From Schistocephalus solidus (Eukaryota > Platyhelminthes > Cestoda > Diphyllobothriidea > Diphyllobothriidae), in the NCBI GenBank assembly GCA_017591395.1, contig WEDG01007144.1:1-64000 (forward strand): a DNA stretch of 64,000 nucleotides. The letters run 5' to 3'. The notes beneath the pieces were generated by a model, which ran no database searches, was not told the origin of the DNA, and saw nothing but the letters and a program-made list of their open reading frames with translations. Positions within the stretch are counted from its first letter, which is position 1, and every line of letters begins with the position of its first letter. The translations under genes were made by a program, and so were the position numbers. Shown piece after piece: positions 12,045 through 23,189 of the stretch.

Positions 12045-12328
12045 CACTGGGACAGTAGGTGTCTTAGCATGAGCTTTCAGTCTTCTACAGGAAGCCATCA
12101 TCAAGAGGCCGATAGGCGAGACCCAATTCCTAGCCAAGCACGCACGCCGTCACGATGTCGTGAGACAGCGTGCACTCAGCCTCATCATGCACATCACCCC
12201 CTCCCCTATCCTCCTTCTTCTTGGTTTGACCACAAAACTGCTCATTTGCTGTTGTATTCTTACACTCTCTGAGGATGTCCTCCTGTGCGTGACCGAAAGC
12301 TTAGGGTGCTACACGTACTGTCCCAGTG
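12045..12328. mobile_element. 284-bp inverted-repeat (MITE-like) element
   Basis: Left end 12045-12080 and right end 12293-12328 are inverted copies about 36 bp long, with CACTGGGACAGTA identical at the outer ends and GCTTTC identical at the inner ends; about nine positions differ. The ~210-bp interior has no coding frame of note. No clear target-site duplication is visible. The right inner end also reads CTGAGGATGTC...GACCGAAAG, which loosely resembles a hammerhead core, so descent from a PLE-type 3' end is an alternative. Confidence 0.55.
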
Positions 12329-12967
12329 GTCGTACGTTCATCTTCTGAGTTATTTTTTTTTATCCAGCCACTAACCGAAATTCCGCACATGTATTCAGAC
12401 GTTCAGACTGAATACTGCAACCGTGAACAGTCGCTGGATTTTCTGACGTTTCCTATAGAATTCCAACAATCGCTGTAGCTTTGCCCGTAAGTAAGAGGCC
12501 AAATTTTGATTTCACCAGACGCACCAACTTTACTGCTGACTACCAGATTTGGCAGTCGTCATTATCCCTAAGCTGCTAGCGTTCAGCCCAATTGGTTATA
12601 CGAAATCTTAGTCGGATATGAAAGTCTGTGAAGGTTCAACATGCATTCAACGATATCAAAGAAAGTTTTAAAACTAAAAGTTGATGAATGCTATATGGTT
12701 TTTGTCTTTCTGATAGGTGAGCAATAAACCTAACTCGAATTTGTAGTTCTGGGACAGTTACTCTACGTTTACCAGTACTAAGCTCTCCTGGTCATTGGAG
12801 CAGTTATTTGCTGTGGGATCCAACAATTTAAATGATTTGTTGGTGACCAATGGATAAAATTATATTCGTGGTCTGGATGCTTTCGTTGGAAGTCCGTTTC
12901 GAGTGCATTCGATTTACTCGACCTCATTCATTTCAACGAAGTTAGCATGTATAAGAGTCCGGTAGGG
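12329..12967. other. No recognisable gene
   Basis: No motif-bearing frame or shared repeat was seen. Confidence 0.35.
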
Positions 12968-13359
12968 ATGCCTTGTATGGCCGCCCAAACAGGACACGGG
13001 AATAGGAACCGCCCCACACGCTTAAACTAGGTGGATCTACGGTAAATTTTTAGGAGGGGTAAATATACCCGTGTCTTAATGCTAACACTAACCCAAACCT
13101 AAAACTAAGCTGTCACCTTAATCTTTACCCTAGCCTACCCTAAAACTCAACCCTACGGTTAACACGATAAAAACATTAACCCTTAGCCTAATCATGACCC
13201 GAAACCCAACTCTGACTGTAATCGGAACCTTAAACCTAATCCTGAACTCTAACCCTAGCCCCCACCCTAATCCTCAACCTAAATTTTCCTGGAATTTAGC
13301 CACATGTATTGTGGGTGGTTCCTATTCCCGTGTCCTCATTAGGCGACTATACAAGGCAT
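12968..13359. mobile_element. Family F foldback element with degenerate telomere-like interior, best copy
   Basis: Terminal inverted repeats 12968-13010 and 13317-13359 match at 38 of 43 positions by eye and include GGACACGGGAATAGGAACC in both arms. Between them is a ~300-bp run of degenerate CCCTAA-type words (AACCCTAGCC, ACCCTAATCC, AACCTAA). No protein frame is conserved with the other copies. It is a non-autonomous foldback element; its source of transposase is unknown. Confidence 0.75.
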
Positions 13360-13429
13360 GCTTCTCAAGAGTCCTTGCAGTTTGAAAATGGGATGCTACT
13401 GAGGAAGCAGTGTGAATAATTTATATAAT

Positions 13430-13650
13430 TTATATGCCCTTCCCCAGGGCAGGGAATATGACCCTGTCACCATTTTGGAAGCGTACCTACTCCCCTGTCC
13501 TACACTTAGCACTAACCCTACACCAAATCATGACAGTAACCATAATATTAACACTAACCATAATTTACCTGGAATGTAGCGCAAAGGCCCTCTGTTAAAA
13601 CGGAGAGTTCCCAATTCCCTGGCCGAACAATGGGGGAGGATAAACGAGTC
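13430..13650. repeat. Family F second copy, diverged
   Basis: The left part contains CAGGGAATATGACCCTGTC, the interior has ACTAACCCTACACC-like words, and the right part contains GAGAGTTCCCAATTCCCTGG. It is a shorter, more degraded relative of the element 70 bp upstream. Confidence 0.5.
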
Positions 13651-15282
13651 CTAATGATGATAAGGGCAAAATTGGACACATATACACTGCTTCCGTCTTC
13701 TTGTCATCGAAACTGCCTGAGGCTTATAAGCATGACCTCATGTGTCTACTGAACTTCCCATAAAAAAATCAGTTTTCATTTTGATGTACTTCCCAACCCT
13801 GAACGCTTTCGTTAACGGGAATGAACTAAATAAACCGCTGCGTTTGTACGTGTTCATATAATCGATGGTGTTAGGGAGTTTTCCTGTCAATCGTGTAATT
13901 TTATGCGTTCTTTTGCTGACCAAGTTAACTGAAGGCTTTTCGTCTTCCCCATTTGTTTTAGGGTTAATGGGTTGTGGTATCCAATTAAGCTCACCTGACC
14001 TGTATTACTACTCCGGCACCTGTTATGCGAACGGGCCCGAACACGACTGTTTAAGAGACTAAAGGGCTGATGATAGGATTGTCTTGTGTGACCTGCCAGT
14101 CATGCCAACGGTTTAATTATACCGCCCTAGTCCTCCACGCCTCCCTGCTGCAGCCCCGACCTCCGGCCTGTGTGTGAGTTTTCCTTCATCATGGAGGTGA
14201 TAATATCAACCGCCTAGACTAACAGTGAGACCCCTCCCTTCGCGACCCTCAGGTCACCAAACGCTTGCTGTGGCCAGGTTTATCTGGGTGAACAGTTATT
14301 CATTCCGTTGGTCAGACAAAGAGTTGGTGGAGGGGCGAGGACCCCTTGTGAGCTTTCGGGGTCTTCCGCCGGTCGCGTGACACCACCACTCCCCCCCTGA
14401 TGACCTCGGAAGTCACTATTTTGTGTGTGAGCGACAGAGCAGTGCAGAAAAGGCAGTGGGTAAGCTGATTTCCACGAATGGATGAGTTCCTAACCCTGTG
14501 TTTCCCAATGGCCGTTGCCCCTTCAACTATTTGAATCGCCTCTGATAAAGAGGTGTTTGAGTAGGCACGACAGCAAATTATTACGGACGTTACTTCACAT
14601 ATACATGCACCTTTCTATGTTTAACTTGCAAACTGAAGTCAGAGGGGACTTTTCGGTCAGATTGGAGTCAGAGTTTTGAAACGCTAAGATACACAAAGAA
14701 AGACGGAAGATCATGCGGACGAGGACGATGCATGAGGATGACTGGAGATTTATAGACGATAAAGTATTCATTGGAGCGGGGTGCCGGTGCTGGATGAAAA
14801 AATGAAATAGCCGCAAATTGCACTGGAATGCGTTACAATGTGAGGGCTTTTGATGAAGCCAGATAGTTTACGGTTAATTAAAATACCGATGACTCTTGAT
14901 TCCTTTCCAGCCGCCTCAGAGTACCCATATGGAAGTCTTCAAGTGAACTTTTTCGTCGGATTATAAAGAAGATAATTAAGCTAATAAAAGTTGTCGATAT
15001 GGGATTTTCGATCATGTTCTCGAAAAGATCAACAAAGATTATCCGCTAATTACTCAGGAACAATTGCCTCTCAAGTTTTTTATCACCTCATTATTTACGA
15101 AGAGCGAATTTGTGCAGTCGCCTATTAACTTTAACATTAATTTATAAGAAAAGAAGAAAGAGAATCAGAAGGTTGTTCGCTCTCATTAATCGTGGTTTTA
15201 TTCGTCTGAGCTTTCAAACTCTGGCGAGCGAACATACTTTTACTTTTCTTTACTTATATATATATACACACACACAAACAAG
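13651..15282. other. No recognisable gene
   Basis: Short frames only. A small (TA)/(CA) run at about 15254-15277 precedes the next repeat. Confidence 0.35.
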
Positions 15283-15830
15283 ACACGACAGTTCGACCGT
15301 CGTAGTCCGACGCTGTCCACTGTATGCCCCAAGGAAGGGTGGTGCAGGAACGGCGACTTAGTTTAAAGTGATAGTAGACTTTCGCTGCATCTACTGCACG
15401 CTCTCCTCCTCCCCCACCTGAGACCGGTGTCATGACAGAGTCAAGAAGACAGGAGAAGGCGCAGGAAGCTGGCGCTGCCGGAGCCACCCCTAGGCGTGCC
15501 ACCACACCTGGCTCGGATCATACAGAGTGGGAGTGCCATAAATGCCACATTAAGAAGGAGCCATTGCAACCCGACTCTCAGTCGACAAGTGAGCTCACTC
15601 CACACAAAACACACACTGGGCTGACCACGCGGTCTGATTTATCCCGCCAGTTGGCAACCTTCCAAGCCACGGCTTTTAGCGCACCGTGATAGTTTCAAGT
15701 GCGTCAGACTGCTTATATTGAGGAAAAGGCGCTGAACGGTAGACCTAACTCTCTCCCCCACCCCAACAATCAGAGCACTATCCGAGCCGGTCAGTTGTCT
15801 GATGTGGAAGTGGACTCAAACTCCCAGTGA
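15283..15830 (+). repeat. Family G GC-rich interspersed repeat, copy 1
   Basis: Begins with ACGACAGTTCGACCGTCG and ends near CGGTCAGTTGTCTGATG. Shared landmarks are TTTAAAGTGATAGTAG, GTCATGACAGAGTCAAGAAG, CATTAAGAAGGAGCCATTG, GGCAACCTTCCAAGCCACGG and CGTGATAGTTTCAAG. Short frames inside are not conserved in phase between copies, so this is non-coding repeat DNA, possibly a large SINE or an element end. Other copies lie at 16872, 19384, 27441, 35897, 41610 and 51395. Confidence 0.8.
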
Positions 15831-16871
15831 GGCGGCCGAAGACGTCTACGCGCCAACCACATCCAATGCAATTCTGCTGAAATAGTTTTTTTTCTCATTG
15901 CTGACGAATAACACGCTTCTGCTCTCCGCATTTTAGACAAAAGAACTCCTATTACATGAGTGAATGGAGACCCTTACATTGAACCTTCATTGCTGTGTCA
16001 GTAGTGTGTTTTGCATTATGGTTAGTATGTTATCTACCATAAAGCCACCACTTACCCAATCGACAGACAACTGCTTAACATCCACTGCATGAGTCTCCGA
16101 GGCCAGTCTTCACCAGCTCATTGTGGCGGTAGGGGGTGCGCGGGAGCGTGTTGGACTTCATTGCAGGCTTAACAACACAACTTAAGAATTTCTTCCCCTT
16201 TAACCGTTTAAAATTCAAATTGGCCATTAACACGGAGAATAAACAGATCACACACTGACCAGCGCCAAATACTAACTACAACTTAACCAACATTAATAAC
16301 AGTGGACATGACTGGGGTGTGTCATCTTTGTAGGTATTCTAAGGAAGAGAGTTATATGAGATGTGAGAACTAGCGCGCAACAAAATAAATCGATGTGGCT
16401 TTTCAGACCTTCGCTGTTGTCCCGCTCAGGCTATTCCAGGCCATGCGTGGTTCTGGGGGTGAAACTTTATCAATTTGGATTCCATGCTGGGCACGGATGT
16501 GTGGATCGGGCATTCACATTGAGGGGCAGTATTGACGTCCCCAACAACAACCAACGGCTGTCTGCTTCGTTTAATTGCACCCATGGTGACTGTCTGTAGC
16601 TGATAATGGCACTTGATGGTGATGATGATCAAGGTCTTCTATCATTGCACCATTGCGTGATTTCTGTTCCATAACAATCCAAATCGTTAGATATTGGGTC
16701 TGGCGTTCGATAAGGTTGTCTCTTAGCGCACATTCTATTCAACTACATCATTGACGTAATTCTCAGAAAGGCTCTACATGTTGTTGACGCCCTCCATCTC
16801 TTCAGTTTGGTTAACTTAGCCAAGCTGGTGATCGCCAACCGCAAGGAGTGGAAAGGAAGTAACGCCACCTC
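15831..16871. other. No recognisable gene
   Basis: No motif-bearing frame or repeat shared within the window was noticed. Confidence 0.35.
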
Positions 16872-17308
16872 TGACAGTTAGACCGTCGTAGTCCGACGAT
16901 CTCCAACCTATGCTCCACAGAAGCGTGGTACAGGAACGGAGACATGCGCGTGGATTAGTTTTAAGTGATAGTAGCATTGCGCTCCAGCTACCGCACTCTA
17001 TCCTCACCTCCCCAACTCAGCCCGGTGTCATGATAGAGTCAAGAAGACCGAAGGCTAGCGAAGACGCAGGAAGCTGGCGCTGCCGGAGCCACCCCTAGGC
17101 GTGCCACCACACCTGGCTCGGATCATACAGAGTGGGAGTGCCATAAAGGCCACATTAAGAAGGAGCCATTGCTGCCTGACTCTAAGTCCGCCAGTCAGCC
17201 ATCCTGCACAAAACACACATTGGGTTGACCACGCGGTCCGAGTGTTCCTGTCATTTGGAAACCTTCCAAGGCATGGCGTTTAGCGCACAGTGATAGTTTC
17301 AAACGTGT
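16872..17308 (+). repeat. Family G copy 2, cut short by a reverse transcriptase fragment
   Basis: Collinear with copy 1 from TGACAGTTAGACCGTCG to GATAGTTTCAAACGTGTCAG. At that point the sequence switches to a reverse transcriptase reading frame instead of continuing as in the other copies (…GTCAGATTGTTTATA). Confidence 0.8.
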
Positions 17309-19378
17309 CAGGACTTCAACGACGTCATCATTGTCCACCTCGTCAAGAAGAATAGGAACCGCCAACTCTGTGACAACCACCGAGGAATCTCGCTGCTGAA
17401 AATCGCCGGAAAGATCTTCGCCCGCATTCTCCTCAATCACCTGAATGCTTACCTAGAGCAAGGACTGCTCCCGGAAAGCCAATGTGGCTTCCGACGACAC
17501 CGAGGAACAATCGACATGATTTTCGCCACTCGACAGTTGCAAGAGAAGTGCCAGGAGATGCGGACTCACTTCTGCACTACCTTCGTGGATCTGACGAAAG
17601 CCTTTGGTACGGGGAATCGCGACGGGCTGTGGAAAATCACGCAGAAATTCGGCTGTCCTGAACGGTTCACGCATTTGGTGCGTCAGCTTCACGACGGAAT
17701 GATGGCGCGCGTTACTGACAACGGGACAGTATCCGAAGCATTTGCAGTGACCAACAGAGTGAAGCAGGGCTGCGTCCTTGCACCTACCTTCTTCAGTCTC
17801 ATGTTCTCTGCCATGCTAACGGACGCCTACCATGACGAACGCCCCGGGATCCGCATCGTCTACCGGATGGATGGTCCACTCCTCAATCAACGACGGATGC
17901 ACTTCCGTTTGCGTGTCTCCGCAGCCACCATCTACGAACTTCTCTTCACTGAGGACTGCGCACTCAATGCAATTACAGAAGAGAAAATGCAAAGGAGCAT
18001 GGAACTCTTCACTGCCGCCTGTGACAACTTCGGACTTCGTATCAACACTGAGAAAACGGTTGTGATGTATCAGCCACCGCCCAGTATAAGCTACACCGCA
18101 GCTCACATCAATGTCAATGGCACTCAACTGAAATCGATGGATACCTTCACGTACCTAGGCAGAAATCTCTCCCGCAGCACCAGAGTCGACGATGAGATCA
18201 CCCATCGGATCACCACAGACAGCCAAGCCTTTGGACGCATGCAGAAAGTGGTCTGAAATCGACACGGTCTCCACCTCAGCACCAAACTCAAGATGTACAA
18301 AGCTATCATATTGCCGACGATGCTGTATGTAGCGGAGACTTGAACGATCTACCAAAAGCAGGTGCGGAAGCTCAACCACTTCCACTTCAGCTGTCTGCAC
18401 AGAATACTAAAGCTGAGATGGCAAGACAGGATCCCGGACACGGAAGTGTTGGAATGAAAAGGCCTTCTCAGCATCTACGCTCAGCTCAAACAACGGCCAC
18501 TGCGCTGGAGCGGCCACCTTGTGATGATGGATGATGAATGACTACCCAAACGACTCCTCTATGGAGATGTCGCCACGAGGGTCTCGTCGACAATTGAGTC
18601 AAGTATGATGCTATAAGGACGCTCTGAAGACCTCCCTGAAGCAACTGCAGATCAACCCAGTGACCTAGGCTTACCTCGCCCGGAACCGACCGGCTTGGAG
18701 GAGGATAGTGAAGACAAGGGCAGCAATCTACGAAACCAACAGGGTCGCGCCGCCAAGGCCAAAAGAACAGCACGAAAGACACCAGCACCCCGGACCAACA
18801 CCGCCAATGCCTAGGCCCTTCCAACATGCCTGCGCTGTCAACGCACCTTCCGCGCGCGAATCGGCCTGGTTGGACATCTTCGGACGCAATACACCAACAA
18901 TCCGACAATTCCAACTTATATGTCAAATTCTGCCAACTCTCCTTCAGTGTCCCCCACCCTCAGCCCTGGCATCAATTCCATTACTCCCTCCATCATAGAG
19001 ACCATATCCCAATACTCATCACCTGTTACCCCCACCATTGCCGCCGCCACTGCCACCACCGCCACCAGCGATGGGGACTCCCCTAAACTGTCCTCATTGC
19101 GACCGCACATTCACCTCACACAGTCGGCCTCGACGGTCACTTGCGAACCCATCGTACAGAGACTGGTGAACCAGTGCCTGGAGCACCAACACACAGCAGA
19201 GATCGCCGCCTCCACTGCCCTCGCTGTCCTCGCGCATTCCCCCATCGCATGGGCATATTCGGTTACAGGCGCATCTATGACAGAGGAATTCACAGCAATG
19301 CCGACAACACCAATACCCGTGCACACCCTCCGCTCCTGCCATTCTCACCGCCAATGCCACCCCCACTACCACGAATGA
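17309..19378 (+). pseudogene. Decayed non-LTR retrotransposon: reverse transcriptase with C-terminal C2H2 zinc fingers
   Basis: The frame is open from 17309 to 18256. In order it shows NHRGISLLKIAGK, a CGFRRHRGTIDMIF segment, TFVDLTKAFGT (fingers/palm region A), VKQGCVLAPTFFSLMFSAML (region B), then ELLFTEDCALNA at the catalytic site, where the family norm is F/Y-A-D-D; here it is FTED, so a catalytic aspartate is replaced by Glu. Then LRINTEKTVVM and a TYLG segment. After the stop at 18254 the homology continues in broken frames (MYKAIILPTMLYVAET, LSIYAQLKQRPLRWSGHL), ending in C2H2-like fingers (CLRCQRTFRARIGLVGHL at about 18830, then CPHCDRTF and CPRCPRAFPHRMGIFGY). The endonuclease and N-terminal RT are missing. 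A 5'-truncated, inactive LINE-type element; the exact clade is not settled by eye. Confidence 0.85.
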
Positions 19379-19383
19379 CATAC

Positions 19384-19920
19384 ACACGACAGTTCGACCG
19401 TCGTAGTCCAACGCTGTCCATTGTATGTTCCACAGAAAGGTGGTGCATGGACGTTGGATTGCGCACGGATTAGTTTACAGTGATAGTAGCCTTACTGCTG
19501 CAGCTACTGCACTCTCTCCTCCTCCCTAAAGGAACCCGGGGTCAATACAGAGTCAAGAAGACAGGAGGCGGGAGAGGGCACAGGTGGCTGGTGCGGCCGG
19601 AGCCGCCCCTGGGCGTACCACCACATCTGGTCGGATCCCAAAATGTGGGAATGCCATAAAGGCCACATTAAGAAGGAGCCATTGCTGCCTGACTCTAAGT
19701 CCGCCAGTCAGCCATTCTGCACAAAACACACATATGGTGGACCACGCGGTCCGAGTGTTCGCGTCATTTGGAAACCTTCCAAGGCACGGTTTTTAGCGCA
19801 CCGTGATAGTTTCAAGCGCGTCAGATTGTTTATAGTGAGGAAAATGCGCTGAGCTGTCGATCTCACTCTCTCCCCTACCCGTCCGCGCCGGTCAGTTGTC
19901 TGATGCGGAAGTGTGCGCAG
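19384..19920 (+). repeat. Family G copy 3
   Basis: Begins with ACACGACAGTTCGACCG immediately after the retrotransposon 3' end and is collinear with copy 1 to CGGTCAGTTGTCTGATGC. Copies 2 and 3 thus flank the retrotransposon in direct orientation. Confidence 0.8.
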
Positions 19921-19974
19921 CTGCTGGTGACCTCGTCTACGTGTACTACGTACACGACCTGGCCCCCCCAAACA

Positions 19975-20275
19975 CAAGCACCAGGATTTCACACAACAGG
20001 TGGTTGAACGGCTTTCATCTCGACATGCGTGAGATAGCCAAAGGCCACCTCAAGAAGGAGCCATCGCAGCCTGACTCAGACGTTCAGTCAGCCACTCCAC
20101 ACAACACTCATTGGACTGACTGCGATGTCCGAGTGTAAATGTCGGTTGGCGACCTTCCAGCCCACGGCGCTTATCGTTACCGCACTCTCTCCTCCTCCCC
20201 CACCTGAGCCCGGTGTCATGACAGAGTTCAAGAATACCGGAGATGGGAGAGGGCGCAGTTGGCTGGCACACGCAC
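19975..20275 (+). repeat. Family G copy 3, second internal domain
   Basis: Repeats the AAGAAGGAGCCATCGCAGCC … GGCGACCTTCCAGCCCACGG block already present in copy 3, then TGTCATGACAGAGTTCAAG. Family G therefore contains two related internal domains, also seen in the copy at 27441-28205. Confidence 0.6.
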
Positions 20276-22929
20276 ACACACGCGCGCAAACACACCTGGA
20301 ATGTGAACATTCGCCTCTATTTCTCACATTTAATTTATATCTAGCCTGCCTTCTCTCAAGAAGGAGACATGTTGCAAACAAAGCATCTGAGTTTCCCTGT
20401 GAGTGATGGTAACAGCTCTAAAAAATCACAACTTGTCTGCCAGAAGAAGAATATGAAGGAATTATTTTCTGAAGCAAATGAACCACTTTCTTCAGTTCTT
20501 GAAATTCTGTAGTTGCAGGTGCTGACCGGAATCGCGTCCGCACCCAGGACTTGTCCGCTTAATCGTACCTGGACTGCCCAGTTAATCTCCTGTATGGATG
20601 CTAGTCGGTGAGGATTTGTGAGGAGACATGATCGCTGGAACAGCAGCTGTAGTAGTCTGACGTATCGGGTTCGCCCTCAAAACTGTCATCAGAGACAGTC
20701 GCCTGTTGAGTACTTGCTGACGTGCCAAACGTGGTAGGTGGTGGTTCGAGTGACTTATCTTTCAGGCAAGTAGTAATTATGTTCTCAATTTAAAATGCAG
20801 AAAAGTGGGATCATCTGAGAGTCAGAAAAGTTGTTTCGCCGTGCGGATTCTGATCGCCAATTTCCTAAATTCATCTAAGATACTCTGTTTTAAAGCTACT
20901 TTCGACGCTCAGGCAAATTTGCAGATAAATACTATTACGTTATCGCTGGTTTGTAAGGTGATCCTATAGGAGTATGAGCTAGCGCTACTTCTAGCTTTCA
21001 AGGCAAACATCATATGCTTGAAGATATGTAGTCTTGTGCCTCAAATGTGACCGGAGAAGTTTTCAAAAACAGCAGTACTACAAAAAGGCCTCCGAAAAAG
21101 ACGTGGATACACATAACGGTCTAGGGCTTTGAACACCGTTGGACTTGCTGCCCTCTCCCCTCCCAGGCACAGTAAAAGAGCGGTCCAAAAGGCGACCAAC
21201 GTCATGCACTAAGTTGGGCGTACTTTCGTTGCCTTCACTCCCGAACTACTCCTGTGTCATCCTAGGTGAACAACTTTTCATAAAAACATGATTCATTCAC
21301 TTACTTGAAAGGGGGCAAATGAAACTTTATCTAAACAGTTACAAGCTCTTCAGTTTAGGAAGAGCAGTTCCACCTTGACGACCAAAACTTACCGCTGGTT
21401 TGCAAGAAACACCATTATGAATGCCTCTGGTAGGTGTCCGCATCACCTGAACTAAGCCAAATGTAAGCCTGGGTCTCCTTAGTATTTTCCTCTGGAGATT
21501 TTCTGACTCATTCAGCTGCACACAATGGTAATTTCACCTTCAGAACGAACAATTTAGATCAGTCTGCGAGCTATTACTTTCTTTGGGATCAAAACGTCAT
21601 CGTAGTAAATGCAATACATACCCCTGTTGAAGTCAGTCAAAACCACTGCTTTCCGTTTTCATTCGGAGCTCTGTGTGAGCTGAATGGAGTCATGTATATC
21701 ATCTAGAGAAGAGAACCCGCATAGGGGACCACGGGTAACAACTCAAAGGAAGTTTTCCTGCATTAAAGCCAAATATGTACTAATTTAGAATACCGATGCC
21801 TTGAAATCTCGGTTGGTTCGGTATGTTAACAACACTTTTTACGAGCTATCGATCAAAACTGATCGCACTAAAACCTCGCAGACGACCTTCCTTCTGTGCA
21901 TGGAAAAAGTAGTCTGCATTTTCCTCATAGTTCAAACATAGGGCTGCCTTCGGTACATGCATAGGAATTGCACCCTTAGGCTCACCATAACTGTTTCATT
22001 TCAAGAGACATATTTGGGCGGAATTAGTCTTTGTGGGAAACGACTTGTCTCCATCTGAGCCGTATTCACTGAGGGTGCTACCTCGGCTCTGAAATTGTGG
22101 CATGCAGGCTACCCAGCACACTGAAGTGACTACAGCCGGCCATGTGCTAAAGGCCTTTATTCTGCAGTCTTAATACCTGAACGGATGAAACATCCTACGG
22201 TTGGACACCCATTTTGGGAAATATGATAAACTTATGTTTGAAAACAATAAAAGTCAACTTCTCTTTATTGATAGCTATAGATCTTTATGAAATAATTCTA
22301 ACAGTATAAGTATGCGTTCCGACTAACACACCCTAGACCGTACCAAAGTTTCTCTCCCTCCACTCGTCTCCCTCCCTCTACACCCCCTCACTGCCCCCCT
22401 CCAAGAATAAGACGATGTGGCCTGCCCGAGGAGAAAACTCGGCCTAAAGTCATAATCATCCATCTGGGCAGTGCGTCATTCACCAGCCACCAACATTCTG
22501 GCTTTTTGCAGCTGGGTTCTCGATGGCCAGGACATCAAATTCGCTAGGAATGTGGGGAACATGATTTACAGACCCAGTGGAATTGTCCTCGTTAGCGGGG
22601 CAGTCTGCGTGAGGTCAAGCTCGAAAGATGTTAATCTGAGCAGGTCAGGAGCCACTCTGGCAACAAAGCTGCTGCTGCCGCACGCCGCTGCCGCTGCCGC
22701 CGCCGCCGCCACTGGCCTCTTGAAGATTTATCATAACTGGTTTTATGATCGCTGGAAAGCTACCGCAATAAATTCAATAGCGGGCAACCAACACTGCGGG
22801 CCTTCAGGTACATCACATTGAAAAAAACTTACTCTGTTTAACCAGCGGCCATTAAGGCGGATTTTTTGCAAGCCCGATCGAAAGAAGCCGTTTGTCAGCG
22901 CTCCGCTGATCACAGGGATGCCTGTAATC
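20276..22929. other. No recognisable gene; CCG/GCC-rich patch
   Basis: Mostly featureless. A short GCC-rich run at about 22674-22712 would encode poly-alanine in one frame (frame 22471-22821), which looks like low-complexity sequence, not a gene. Confidence 0.35.
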
Positions 22930-23109
<180 letters not shown>

Positions 23110-23189
23110 GTAATAACGTTAGTGTTGGCAATGCTAGTAACACCACCACGGCCATAATAAATGAGCACTAAGTTTATTATTATTATTAG

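Noticed and set aside
22471..22821. Poly-alanine protein
   Set aside because: Caused by a short GCC-rich run; the rest of the frame has no coding character.
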